From NCBI GenBank assembly GCA_009363875.1, contig CM018693.1, positions 76,620,028 through 76,684,027 on the forward strand: a stretch of DNA of 64,000 nucleotides. The letters are read 5' to 3'. Positions 32,958 through 43,627 of this stretch are shown in pieces. This DNA is from Mikania micrantha (Eukaryota > Streptophyta > Magnoliopsida > Asterales > Asteraceae). Below the pieces are notes generated by a model that saw nothing but the letters and a program-made list of their open reading frames with translations, ran no database searches and was not told where the DNA came from. Every line of letters starts with the position of its first letter. Within the stretch, counting starts at the first letter, position 1. The position numbers and the translations under genes were made by a program.

Positions 32958-35900
32958 ATGGCGAACTTAGTTTTCGGAGACAAACACAATATTTGTGCAC
33001 ACTTGGATCCTACAACCAAGAATGGTCAAGAATTTCGACCGATGATCGAGTTTCTCAGAAGATCAAGGGTTTATCATGCTATTTCTAGTTCAGTTCAGAT
33101 ATATAGATCTCATATTCAGAGTTTTTGGGGATCAGCTCGGATTATTTCTGTTGATGATGTGTATACTATAGATGCGAATGTGCTTGGACAAGCAATTCGT
33201 ATAACTGAGGCTGATATTAGGAGGGTATTACATCTTGGAGGTGAACCAGATGGTGTAACTCTTATCCCTGAGAGTTGCATCAAAGGTTGTTTTCTACGCA
33301 TTCGATATTTTGGAGATTACAACTCCATATCAGTCAAGAAGGGAAAGCTACCTCTGCAATACAAGTTTTTAGCACATGTGTTGTTGCATTGCCTTAGCAT
33401 GAGGAAAGGCACATTTGATGAGTTGAGGGATTTGATGCGATCTGACATGGTTGCTCTTATATTGAACAAACCGTTCAATTTCTCCGGCATGATCTTTAGG
33501 TATATGTGTGACAACATCACAAAGGCTAAGGATAGGTTTTACATGTATCCTAGATTTGGGCAAATGTTGATTGATGAGAGGTTTCCTGAAGGTCAGTTAC
33601 CCAGGGAAGTTGGAGATTTATTGAAGATTAAACACATGACTGATTCCAGTTTGGGTCAAGTCAGAGTATATCAAAGGACTGGGGATGCTGTACAAGAGAA
33701 AGATTTGATTGCTCATTGTGCCAGGGCAAATTATGTTGCTCCTGAGGGTGATGCATGGAGACATTATGATTCAGAATCAGATACTGAAGATGTTGCAGCT
33801 GATGATCATCAATCACCACCTCCACCTCCTCCAAGGCAACAACCAAAGAAGAAGACTCCTGGTCAATCTTCTCAATCTACTTCTCAAGTCAAATCATCAC
33901 AAGAACAGAGTTCTCAGGAACCATTAGAAGTTGATGTTTCTGAGATGCAGACAGAGACTGTTGCTGCTGATGATGATCAAAGTGAATCTTCTGATACAGA
34001 GTCAGAATATGAGATGGTTCAGGAAGGAAATCAGATGGTGAAAAGACGGAAGAGAAAATTTGTTGAAAAGGATGCTGAAGAGAAGGCAGAAAAAGATGAT
34101 CCTATCTTTATACCTGATGAGCCTGAATCTTCAAAGCCAAAGAAGATAAAAAGAATGGCCAAGAGAGGGCCTTATGAGAAGAAAAAGACTAAGACTGATA
34201 AGACCACTGTGTCTTCACCTGTTATGACTACTTCAGCTTCTGTTTCTGATTCACCAGTCATTACTTCAGTTCCTGTGACTATTATTCATGTTTCTACTGT
34301 ACAAACTCCTGAGTTTGTACATGTAGCTTCTTTCTCACCATTGTTTGTGAAGACTACTACTGTATCTACATCATTGCCCGAGACTTCTATTCCTCAGGAT
34401 TCAATTCCTAGAGATGACTTATTTTCAGGACTTGATGATCTGGGTGATATCAATTTCACTGTGAATTATGATGATACAGATCTTAAAAGAAGATTGTCTA
34501 TGCTTTCAAAGGAATTTGAAGAATACAAGAAAGAAAAAGAAAAGCTTGTTGCTGATAAACCATCTTCTTCTAGTTCTGGGATGAATGAGTTAAAAACTCA
34601 AATGGATTTGATGCTGAAATGGAAAGAAGAAGTGGTTGCTGAAAAGAAAGTGATGAAGGAAAAAATTTCTGAGTTGGAATTTTTGGTCAAGCTACAATAT
34701 GAGGATATTGTTGATCTTAAGAATGAAAATACTGATTTAAGATTCAAGATCAAAGAGTTGGAATCAAAGATGTCAAAGACTGAAGCTTCAAGTTCTGGTA
34801 TTGAGAAGATAGTTGTTGATGTTGAAGAGAAGGAGGAAGAGGAGAAGGTGGAGAAGATGGAGAAGGTAGAAGAAGAAGAAGAAGAAGAAGAAGATGAAGA
34901 AGCACTTGATTATGGTGATACTGATGTGGATGAACATCCTGATGATTTTGATTATCAAGGTGATGATGAGACTGGTGGTGATGGTGCTGGTGGTGTTGAT
35001 AGAGGTGCTGGTGGTTTGAATGCAATTACTGTAGCTATCATTGTTTATACTCCTCCAAAGCTTTCTACTGATGTTGTTCCAGTTTCTTCTGTAGCTTCAG
35101 ATAGGGCTAAGGATTGTATGACTGTTGAATTTGAAGATTTGGACTTAATAGAATATCCTAAAGGGATTCTTGATTACTCTCTGCCCACTTTTCTTGATTT
35201 ATTTAAAATGCATTCTGATATAGATTTGCAGAGAAACATTGTTGAAATTCAAGTGAATCAAGAAATAGAAGAAGGTGAAATTATTGGAGATTATTCTGTT
35301 CAAGATTTTCAAGAGTTTATAGAAGATGATGATGATTTGATTTTTGATTTTGAACAAGATGAAGATGATGAGGTTTCTGATTATGATAAAGATATTATTG
35401 ATGAAGAGTTGCTGAATTTGAATACTTTAAAGAAAATTTTTGAAGTTGGAAGTATGTCAAGCACAACTCTGAATCCAGTTAAAGTAAAGACAAACATGGA
35501 TTTTTGGAATGAGTTTCAAGATGAAACAAAATATATATTGATCACTTGCATTCTTTCAAGATTATGAGGGAAGTGTATGAAGATAAAGATCCAGACAACC
35601 TAACTAAACAATCTACAAAGTTTAAGATTGGATCTAAATCCAAGATGATTGGAAGGATTATTAGTTATGGTTATTCTCATTACATTCCTGGAAGTTTGTC
35701 TGATAAAGGTTGTTATGTAGTAAAACGGGTTGATGGATGCCAATATTTTGGAAAGGCTACTGATTTGATGAGTCTACCAGCTTTTGAATGCAAAGATCTT
35801 TCAAGATTAAGAATGCAAAAGCCTATTCAGACTCGACACAATGAAATTTTTGAGAATTTGTTAAAGAAAGAAGCCCGTTTTGGATGGAGTTTGTTATCTC

Positions 35901-36481
35901 CTCAGTTCAGAGAAAGATTCAAAGGATATGAAAAGCCAAAAGTTTTCAAAAGACCAAGATTAAAGAAGATTGAACAAGATTGGAATCCATACTTTAAATT
36001 TTGGTTTTATGATGAAAGAACTTCAGAAGGTGTGATTGTGTTGAAGCAGGAAGATAACTGGAGGGTGATAAGAATGCTTGATCCTATATGGATTGTGAAT
36101 TGCTCTAGAGATGATATTATTTTGTTGAATTCATCTCAGATATATGCTGAAGATGGATATCATGATGTGGGAGTAAGTTTTAAAGACATGGCAATTCAAT
36201 ATCAAACCATTGCACAAATGTGTTTTACTTTGGGAATACATTCTGGTTGCAATTGGAATGATGTGAATTATCTTTATACTGAGTTGATGCAAGTGCAAAA
36301 GGAGAGAGATGCTAGAGATTATAGATTGGAAGCAGAAAGACTTGCGAAGATACCACGTTCGGTGGTGATACGAGCAGTGGATAATGTGGTTGCTGAAGTT
36401 GGTGAATCGAGTGGATTAAAAGACAAAGTTGAAGAATCAATTGAAGATAAAGTTGAAGAAATAACTGAAGTCAAAGATTGA
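32958..36481 (+). pseudogene. C1 ORF3: additional (env-position) protein, one frameshift
   Basis: Unknown function. The ATG at 32958 opens 869 codons; near 35540 a 1-nt loss (judged against C2) shifts the frame, and the rest reads to the stop at 36481, so about 1170 codons in all. Layout: globular N-terminal region (residues 1-250; MANLVFGDKHN, FWGSARI, PLQYKFLAHVLLHC) resembling proteins annotated in composite-plant copia elements; Pro-run near 286; Gln/Ser-rich and basic linker (KRRKRKF); coiled-coil about 507-610; acidic Glu run about 617-657; Gly-rich patch; conserved C-terminal domain (WNPYFKFWFYDERTSEG). I see no signal peptide or clear membrane segment, so env-like by position only. 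Confidence 0.75.
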
Positions 36482-36499
36482 AGATTTTGATAGCAAACA

Positions 36500-36512
36500 T
36501 TTAGGGGGAGTT
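36500..36512 (+). other. C1 polypurine tract
   Basis: TTTAGGGGGAGTTT directly before the 3' LTR. Confidence 0.88.
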
Positions 36513-36976
36513 TGTTAGTGCATATTTGAAATGGTTTGCTATTCAAAAGTTGTATTTATTTTGAATTGTAAAGGGTTCGGCTAGGTTTGTCAAGGTTCGT
36601 TTGGCCCACGAACCTAGGCAGGTTCGGCGCACCTATAACCTGGAATAGTTTCGTTTGTCAAACCTAAAGGTTCGTCTAGCAAACCTTAGGGTTCGGCTCA
36701 CGAACCTAAGGTTCGCTGGTTTTGTTACTATATATAGTTGTTTTGTTTGTTATTTCAGTAGATTTTTGCTGAGTGCTTTAGAGAGATCTGCTGATATTCT
36801 CTATGTGAGAAGTTTGTTAGATTGAGTGATCTTGTAATCATTTGTTGATAATACAAGAAGTTTTTATTGAATTGCTTGTGTTCTTGAATTTCATACATAT
36901 CAACTATGGATTCCGCACGTAGTAGATAGTTTGTAGAACTTGTATTTCGATCCTGAACGGTTTCACCAAACCAACA
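36513..36976 (+). repeat. C1 3' LTR (464 bp)
   Basis: Matches the 5' LTR with about five substitutions and lacks about 25 bp of it, removed between two GGTTCGGYG/ACCTAT repeats in the hexamer cluster. Confidence 0.93.
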
Positions 36977-38034
36977 TGATCGAATCTCCGTTGGTGTCTT
37001 TGGTGTACTCCAATTTTTCACCGCATCAATCTTCGCAAGATCTATATGAACACCCTTTTCGTTGACTATGTGTCCCAAAAATTGAACTTCTTTAAGCCAA
37101 AATTCACATTTAGAAAATTTGGCATACAGTCGCTCTTCTCTTAAGATCTCCAAAACCAACTTAAGGTGTTGCTCGTGTTCTTCTTTGGTCTTTGAGTATA
37201 TCAAAATATCATCAATGAATACAATCACAAATTTATCCAAGTATGGCCTGCAAACACGGTTCATGAGATCCATGAAAACCGCTGGTGCATTGGTAAGGCC
37301 GAAAGGCATTACCAGAAATTCATAATGGCCATATCTTGTTCTAAATGCCGTCTTGGGAATATCATCATCATGTACTCGAAGCTGATGATACCCAGACCTA
37401 AGATCGATCTTTGAAAATCATGCCGAGCCTTGAAGCTGATCAAAAAGATCATCGATGCGCGACAGTGGATATCGATTCTTGATTGTCAACTTGTTCAATT
37501 CGCGGTAGTCGATGCACATTCTGAATGACCCGTCCTTCTTCTTAACAAACAGGACCAGTGCACCCCATGCCGAGCGTTGAAAACCATACCTAAGATCGAT
37601 ATTTGAAAACCATGCCGAGCCTTGAAGCTGATAAAAAAATCATCGATGCGCGGCAGTGGATATCGATTCTTGATTGTCAACTTGTTCAATTTGCGGTAGT
37701 CGATGCACATTCTGAATGACCCGTCCTTCTTCTTAACAAACAGGACCGGTGCACCCCATGTCGAATGGCTCGGGTGAATGAATCCCTTATCAGTCAGTTC
37801 TTGTAATTGGCTCGCCAGTTCTTGTAACTCTGAAGGCGCAAGTCTGTAAGGAGCTTTAGCGACTGGATTCGCACCAGGTACTAAGTCAATCCAAAATTCT
37901 ACTTGGCGTTCTGGTGGAAGACCCGGCAAGTCGTCTGGAAATACTTCAGGAAAATCTTTTATCACAGGAACTTCGTCAATGCTCTTTCCTTTCTCTTTCT
38001 TTTCCACAACGTGTGCTAGAAATGCTATACACTT
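36977..38034 (-). pseudogene. pol: G2 pol, 5' part: reverse transcriptase with internal duplication
   Basis: On the minus strand from 38007 down: PVIKDFPEVFPDDLPGLPP linker, RT start (VDLVPGANP-like, KGFIHPS, WGAPVLFVKKKDGSFRMCIDYR), a duplicated block, then PFGLTNAPAVFMDLMN, FIDDILIYSK and QFLGHIVNEKG, ending at the C1 target site. A 192-bp tandem duplication (37396-37779) plus a 1-nt deletion in one copy breaks the frame. Joined with 21247-23270 it represents the whole pol of G2. Confidence 0.88.
37396..37779 (-). repeat. 192-bp tandem duplication inside G2 RT
   Basis: Units start at 37396 and 37588 and are nearly identical; one lacks a base in an A-run (AAAAAGATC versus AAAAAAATC). The block covers the FRMCIDYRKLNKLTIKNRYPL part of RT. 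Being a multiple of three, it was in frame when it arose. Confidence 0.88.
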
Positions 38035-38519
38035 CTCCTAAGGTACTTGTGTGCTTTAGTGCATGACATCAGCTTAAGACCTTTACTAGAAGTTTCCCCA
38101 AAAACTCTTAAAGTTTCACCCGAAGGTAAGGGAATAAGAATGTATTTTTCATGACAAACAATCTCCGCTTTGTGGGTGGCTAACCAATCCATGCCTATGA
38201 TAACATCAAAGCTACCAAGGTGCATAGGTATAAGATCAATTGGGAAAACGTTATCACTTAAGTTCACAGTACATCTAATAATAACAGTGTCAATATCAAT
38301 AGTGTTTCCGTCAGCCACCTCCACGTTAAATGGTTTTTCTAAATGTGTGCGTGTTCTACCAAGCATGCATTCAAAATCATATGAAACGAAACTCCTATCG
38401 GCACCAGAATCAAATAAGACAGATGCATAAGAGTTGTTGATCAGAAATGTACCGTTGAACACATCTTGGTTGGCTTGGGCAGCTGGAGCATTCAGTTGAA
38501 ACGCGCTGCCACGAGCCAC
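38025..38519 (-). pseudogene. G2 protease region
   Basis: Minus-strand frame with FDSGADRSFVS (active-site D-S-G), then FNVEVADG, FPIDLIPMHLGSFDVIIGMDWL and IPLPSGETL, all standard for chromovirus protease and linker. A stop at the 3' end (38025) precedes the RT frame, where G1 reads through. Confidence 0.85.
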
Positions 38520-39696
38520 CCTTTGATTGTTTCCTGTCAGTCTCGGGCACTAGTTTCTGAAGTGACCCACTTCACCACACTCGTAACAGGCTCTTGCCTG
38601 TACAGGTACCTGGCGAACAGGTACAACTTGAACTTGTTGAGCTTGGGGAGCTGGCAGTGCAAGCGGAGCAGGTTGCATCCTTTGTGCTTGCGGTGCACTC
38701 AAGCAAACAATAGCAAAATGGCCATACTTGCCACAGTTGTTGCAGACGCGACAAGGCAAGTTGGGCATGTGATGATATCTTCATGTATTACATTGGGGAG
38801 TATTCCCAAAATAATTTCTGGCAGTGGTGTTGTTAGATGATTGCTGTGCAGACTGAGCAGCAGGAGTAGTGACCACGAAGTTCCTGGTTTTTCTCTTCTT
38901 GTTGCTGCTTTTTGAAGAACTAGTAGCCTCAGTCTTGACTTCTTTTTTTGTTTCCTTTGCAGCATTCTTCACCTCAGTCTTCTTTTTTCCTTTTCTTGTG
39001 AGTGTTCCAGCCTTCACATGATTATCAGTCAAAGTTGCAGATAAACGGATTGCAGCCTCCAGTGTTTTAGGGTTGCTTCCGTAGACAGTGTCCTAAATCT
39101 GCATAGGAAAACCGCCTATATACTTTTCATTAGCTCTCTCCGATGGTGTCACCAGGTGAGATACTAGGAGACTATACGCATGGAATTGAGTATTGTAGAT
39201 GACATTCTCGCCACTATCTTGTTTGAGTTCCCAGAACTCAGTCTCCAGTTTCCTCATCTCACTGCGAGGACAAAATTCAGTGGTCATCAAGTTCTTGACT
39301 TCAGTCCACGACAGTGCCTGGGCGGCATCAACTCCCCTAGTTCGTTTTTCCCCATTCCACCAAGTTAGTGCTCTCTTTTGGAAAACACTAGTGGCATAAC
39401 GAACTTTCAGATTCTCGGGGCAATCGTTGTTGATGAAGGTATTCTCCATGCTCTCGAACCACTGCAGCAGACCAGTGGCTGTCTCAGAACCCGTAAACTT
39501 CAGTGGGTTACAGGAGTTGAAGTGTTTGATTGATTGGGTTTGCACCACCTCTGTTCTGATTGAGAGTTTGATTGGCTTGAGTCAGTTGATTCACCAATCC
39601 AATAATGAGGTTTGCGAACTCTTGCTTGCCGGAGTTGGCATTACCGTTAGCATCTTCAGAGCCCATATCATCTCCGTTGTGACGGCGTGGCGGCAT
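38520..39696 (-). pseudogene. gag: G2 gag, broken
   Basis: The start is the ATG at 39694-39696 (MPPRRHNGDD), as in G1. A frame change near 39520 leads into the gag core (CNPLKFTGSETATGLLQW, 39093-39548), then a stop (39093) and a Lys-rich linker in another frame. Two CCHC knuckles follow: CNNCGKYGHFAIVC (about 38700-38745) and CYECGEVGHF (about 38560-38600). At least three lesions. Confidence 0.85.
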
Positions 39697-39953
39697 CTTT
39701 CTGAGGATATTAGAAACATGTTACTACCATTTACAATGTAAGTCATACAAACTATGGTCAAATGAGTTCACTTCAACAGTTAGGATTACATATAGGAACT
39801 ATATTTTTCTCCTATCTGTCATTAAACTCATAACAAGTTACAAATTCCCTAATATTATGCTAAAGTATCCTAGTTGGTCATATCTAATATTAACTAACTA
39901 ATCCTAAGTTTCAAACATTTTCCACCCTATACTAACACTGACAACCTCCCGAT

Positions 39954-40035
39954 GCAGTGCAACAAGCTAATATGTAGGGCATACATAGATTTGACCGCAG
40001 TCGCCTCATACGCCGTCCCACCACCGTTGCATTGC
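39954..40035 (-). other. Structured module M6 (G2 leader)
   Basis: GCAGTGCAAC (39954-39963) pairs with GTTGCATTGC (40026-40035), 9 of 10 in the sense RNA. The core (GTAGGGCAT, CGCCGTCCCACCACC, plus strand) matches the other G2 copies. Confidence 0.68.
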
Positions 40036-40090
40036 ACCACGATTATGCCCTTGTTAGAATTTAGAGTGTATCATGTATTTTCCCATTATC

Positions 40091-40095
40091 TCACT
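40091..40095. repeat. C2 target site duplication, left (TCACT)
   Basis: Exact match to 47922-47926. Confidence 0.92.
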
Positions 40096-40650
40096 TGTTG
40101 GTATGGTGAAGATCATCAAACCGTGAAGATCATCAAACCGATCAGGATCGAATACAAAGTCCTACGAACTATTAACTACGTGCGGAATCCATAGTCAATA
40201 TGTATGAGTACAAAGAACACAAGTAATTCAATAAACACCTCTTGTATTATCAACAAATGATTACAAGATCAAAATTCTCACACAGAGAAAATATAGAGAG
40301 TTTCTAACAATTTGTCCAGAGTTATCCCAGATCTACAAACAAACCTGCTATATATAGAAACTGAAACCAGCGAACCTTTACTGCTAGCCGAACCTATGGT
40401 TTGCCAGCCGAACCCTAAGGTTCGCTGAGCGAACCCTTAGGTTTGTTAGGCGAACCTATGAAAACAATCAAAAGGTTCGCCGAACCTTTGCCAGGCTATA
40501 GGTTCGCTAAACCTATCAACTCAATAGGTTCGCCAATATGCTAAGGTTCGTGGGCCAGACGAACCTAAAGCATAACCTAGCCAAACCTTTATACAAACTC
40601 AAAATAAATACAACTTTTGAATAGCAAACAATTACAAACATGTACTAACA
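40096..40650 (-). repeat. C2 3' LTR (555 bp)
   Basis: Carries a 17-bp tandem duplication (GTGAAGATCATCAAACC) near its left end that the other LTR lacks, accounting for the length difference. Hexamers CGAACC/GGTTCG lie at 40371-40600. Confidence 0.92.
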
Positions 40651-40664
40651 AACTCCCCCTAAAT
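40651..40664 (-). other. C2 polypurine tract
   Basis: The minus strand reads ATTTAGGGGGAGTT next to the 3' LTR, as in C1. Confidence 0.85.
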
Positions 40665-40681
40665 GTTTGCTATCAAAATCT

Positions 40682-41985
40682 TTAATCTTTGCCTTCAGCT
40701 CTTTCTTTAGCTTTATCTTCAACTGTATCTTCAACTGTTTCTTCAACTCTGTCTTTAACTCCACTCGATTCTCCAACTTCAACAACCACATTATCCACCG
40801 CTCGTATAACAACCGAACGTGGTATCTTTGCCAACCTTTCTGCTTCAACCTTAGCATCTCTTTCATCTTTTTCCTTCTGAACTTGCATCAATTCAGTGTA
40901 AAGATCATTCACATCTTTCCAATTGCAACCAGAATGTATACCAAATGTATAACACATTCGTGCAATGGTCTGATATTTTCGTGCAATGGTCTGATATTGA
41001 ATTGCCATATCTTTGAAGCTCACTCCAAAATCATGATAACCATCTTTAGCATAAATCTCTGCAGTATCCAGAAAAGCAACATCATCCTCTGAACAATTTA
41101 CAATCCAAATAGGATCCAACAATCGAATAACCCTCCAAATATCATCTTGCTTCAAAAGAATAACACCTTCAGACGTTCTTTCATCATAGAACCAGAACTT
41201 AAAATATGGATTCCAGTTCTGTTCCATCTTTCATAGTCTTGGTCTCTTAAAAATATTTGGATTCACATATTCATGAAATCTTTCTCGAAACTGTGGTGAT
41301 AATAAACTCCATCCAAAACGTGCTTCTTTCTTTAACAAGTTCTCAAAAATTTCATTGTGACGAGTCTGAATGGGCTTGATCATCTTTAATCTAGAAAGAT
41401 CTTTACATTCAAATGCTGGAAGAGTCATCAAATCAGAAGCTTTGCCGAAGTATTGACATCCATCAATTCGTTTAACTACATAACATCCTTTACCAGTTAA
41501 GCTTCCTGAAATGTTATGAAAGTAACCATAACTAATAATCCGTACAATAATTTTGGATTTAGATCCAATCTTGAACTTTGTGGATTGTTTAGATAGGTTT
41601 TCTGGATCTTTGTCGTCTAACACTTCTCTCATAATCTTGAATACATGTAAATTATCAATGATGTACTTTTTCTCTTCTTCAATATCCTTCCAAAAGTCCT
41701 TAAAAGTCTTTTCTTTAATAGGATCCAAAGTTTTTCTTGAAAAACTCCCAGCTTCAAACACTTTCTTTATTGTGTTTAAGTTCATCAACTCTTCATCAAT
41801 GATATCTTTATCATAATCAGATAAATCCAGATCTTCTTCCTCTTCAAAGTCAAACATTAAGTCATCATCATCCACTAAGAAGTCTTGATAATCTTGAACT
41901 GTATAATCACCAATGATCTCTCCGTCTTCTACTTCTTAATCCACTTGAATTTCAAAAATCTTCCTCTGCAAATCTATATCAGAAT
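40682..41985 (-). pseudogene. C2 ORF3, C-terminal part
   Basis: Minus-strand frames matching C1 ORF3 from the DDDDL acidic segment to the end: FKIGSKSKI, GCYVVKRIDGCQYFGKA, QTRHNEIFENLLKKEARFGWSL, then WNPYFKFWFYDERTSEG and IPRSVVIRAVDNVV. Broken by stops near 41940 and 41230. At the C1 frameshift site C2 is uninterrupted, which places the lesion in C1. A short direct duplication (YQTIARKYQTIAR) is seen near 40960-41000. Confidence 0.8.
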
Positions 41986-43608
41986 TCATTTTAAATAAAT
42001 CAAGGAAAGTAGGCAGAGAGTAATCAAGAATAGCCATGGGATGTTTATTGCATCTAAATCTTCAAAATCAACTTCAGTACAATCCCTAGCCCTATCAGAT
42101 GACATAGACCTAATCAGAACAGCTTCAGAAGACACTTTTGGAAGAGAATAAATCACCAAAGCACCAGTAACTGAATTCAACTCTCTAGACCCTCCAGTCA
42201 TACCTCCAGCACCATCACCACCAGTCTTATCATCACCATTATAATCAAAATCATCAGGATGTTCGTCCACATCAGTATCACCATAGTCCAATTTTTCTTC
42301 TTCTTCTTCTTCTTCCACCTTCTCTTCCTCTTCCACCTTCTTCTCCTCTTTTTCAATATCTACATCAATCACCACCTTTTCAACTCTAGAACTTGAAGCT
42401 TCTGGCTTTGCAGTCTTTGACTCCAACTCTTTGATCGTGAATCTTAAGTTAGTATTCTCATTCTTCAACACAACTAAATCTTCTGATTGTAATTTGATGA
42501 AGAAATCCAACTCAGAGATTTTGTCTTTCATCTTCTTCTTCTCTACCAGATCCTCCTCTCTCCACTTTATCATTAAAGACATTTGTGCTTTAAGCTCATC
42601 TATCTCAGCAACCTTTTGCTCTTTCTCTTTCCTATAGCTCTCAAACTCCTTAGAAAGAATATATAATCTTCGCTTAAGATCAGTATCATCATAGTTCACT
42701 GTGAAATTGATGTCTCCCAGATCATCAAGTCCCGAAAATAAATCATCTCTAGAAATTGAATCCTGAGGAATAGAAGTCTCTGGCAAGGAAGTAACAGTAG
42801 TAGTCTCCAATCTGTTCACAAGCAATACAAAGTTTTCATAAGTTTCAGATTTAAATTTTAAGAACATAACCCATGAAAATCTAGAAAAATCATCGGTCAC
42901 TACAAAACAATATGATTCACCCCTAATACTTTTCACATTAATCGGTCCAAACAGATCCATGTGAAGAAGTTCTAGAGGTTTATCAATAGAAAATACTGTT
43001 TTAGACTTATGTGACCTCCTTTTCTGTTTGCCTTTCTTACGGGAAACACACACATCAGGTAATTTGAAATGTTTAACAGGTACACCATCAACCAAGTGAT
43101 TGTATACAAGATGATTCATCTTTCTGATGTGTATATGACCCATTCGTCTGTGCCAAGACCGAGTATCCTGCTCTGTGGCCTTCGACACCAGACACGTCTC
43201 AACTTTCTTTACCGTCTCCGCATTAGCCATGTCTAAAACATACAAATCTTTAGACCTGTCAGCAGTCATCAAAATCCAGTCATGTGGAATTTGAATTCCT
43301 TGTTTGAGCACATAACATTTCTTCTCGTCAAACAAAACCTTATAACCTTTATCACTTATCTGAGACACACTCAAAAGATTATTAGTTAACTCTTTGCAGC
43401 AATTCACATTGTCAAAGGAAACTTTACCATTAGTCAAACTACCATTCCCGGTAACCTGACCACCTTTGTCACCTGCAAAGTTAACATAACATCCGTTCAT
43501 CTCTCGAAAATCTTTCAACAAACTGATCTCTCCTGTCATGTGCCGTGAACATCCACTATCAACAATCCATCGACTGTTGATATGGCCCGTGAATGCCACC
43601 TGCACCAT
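41986..43608 (-). pseudogene. C2 pol-ORF3 fusion frame
   Basis: Begins at the ATG at 43608 (MVQVAFTGH) with protease DSGCSRHMTG, gag-pre-integrase and the first integrase aspartate region (HMDLFGP, VVTDDFSRFSW). After LLVNRLET it continues in frame as the middle of ORF3 (SLPETSIPQDS, coiled-coil, Glu-rich). It ends after a frame change near 42040. The join lies around 42800-42815 and shares AGACT between the two parent positions. It still encodes a protease and a coiled-coil, but no polymerase. Confidence 0.88.
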
Positions 43609-43627
43609 AAATTAAAACAAAATATGA

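Larger units (their letters stand above)
23271..36976 (+). mobile_element. C1: Sirevirus-like Ty1/copia element with a long third ORF, 13.7 kb
   Basis: LTRs of 489 and 464 bp (TGTTAG ... CCAACA), a tRNA-Met-type priming site, a long gag with three CCHC knuckles and a coiled coil, a copia-order pol (integrase before RT), and a large extra ORF after pol. RT motifs (YVDDIIFGS, KFEMS) and the downstream ORF fit the SIRE/Maximus group. It is inserted in G2 pol. LTR divergence is about 1 percent plus one 25-bp indel. gag, pol and ORF3 each carry lesions, so it is not autonomous as read. Confidence 0.92.
39697..40095 (-). other. G2 leader, gag-proximal part
   Basis: Untranslated leader between gag and the C2 insertion. 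Contains module M6 and the left TCACT target duplication of C2 (40091-40095). Otherwise AT-rich with no ORF. Confidence 0.75.

Noticed and set aside
34750..35025. His/Leu-rich minus-strand ORF
   Set aside because: Antisense of the Glu/Asp-rich part of ORF3.
32958..36481. ORF3 as a captured host gene or true envelope
   Set aside because: No exon-like structure, signal peptide or membrane span is visible; only its position is env-like.
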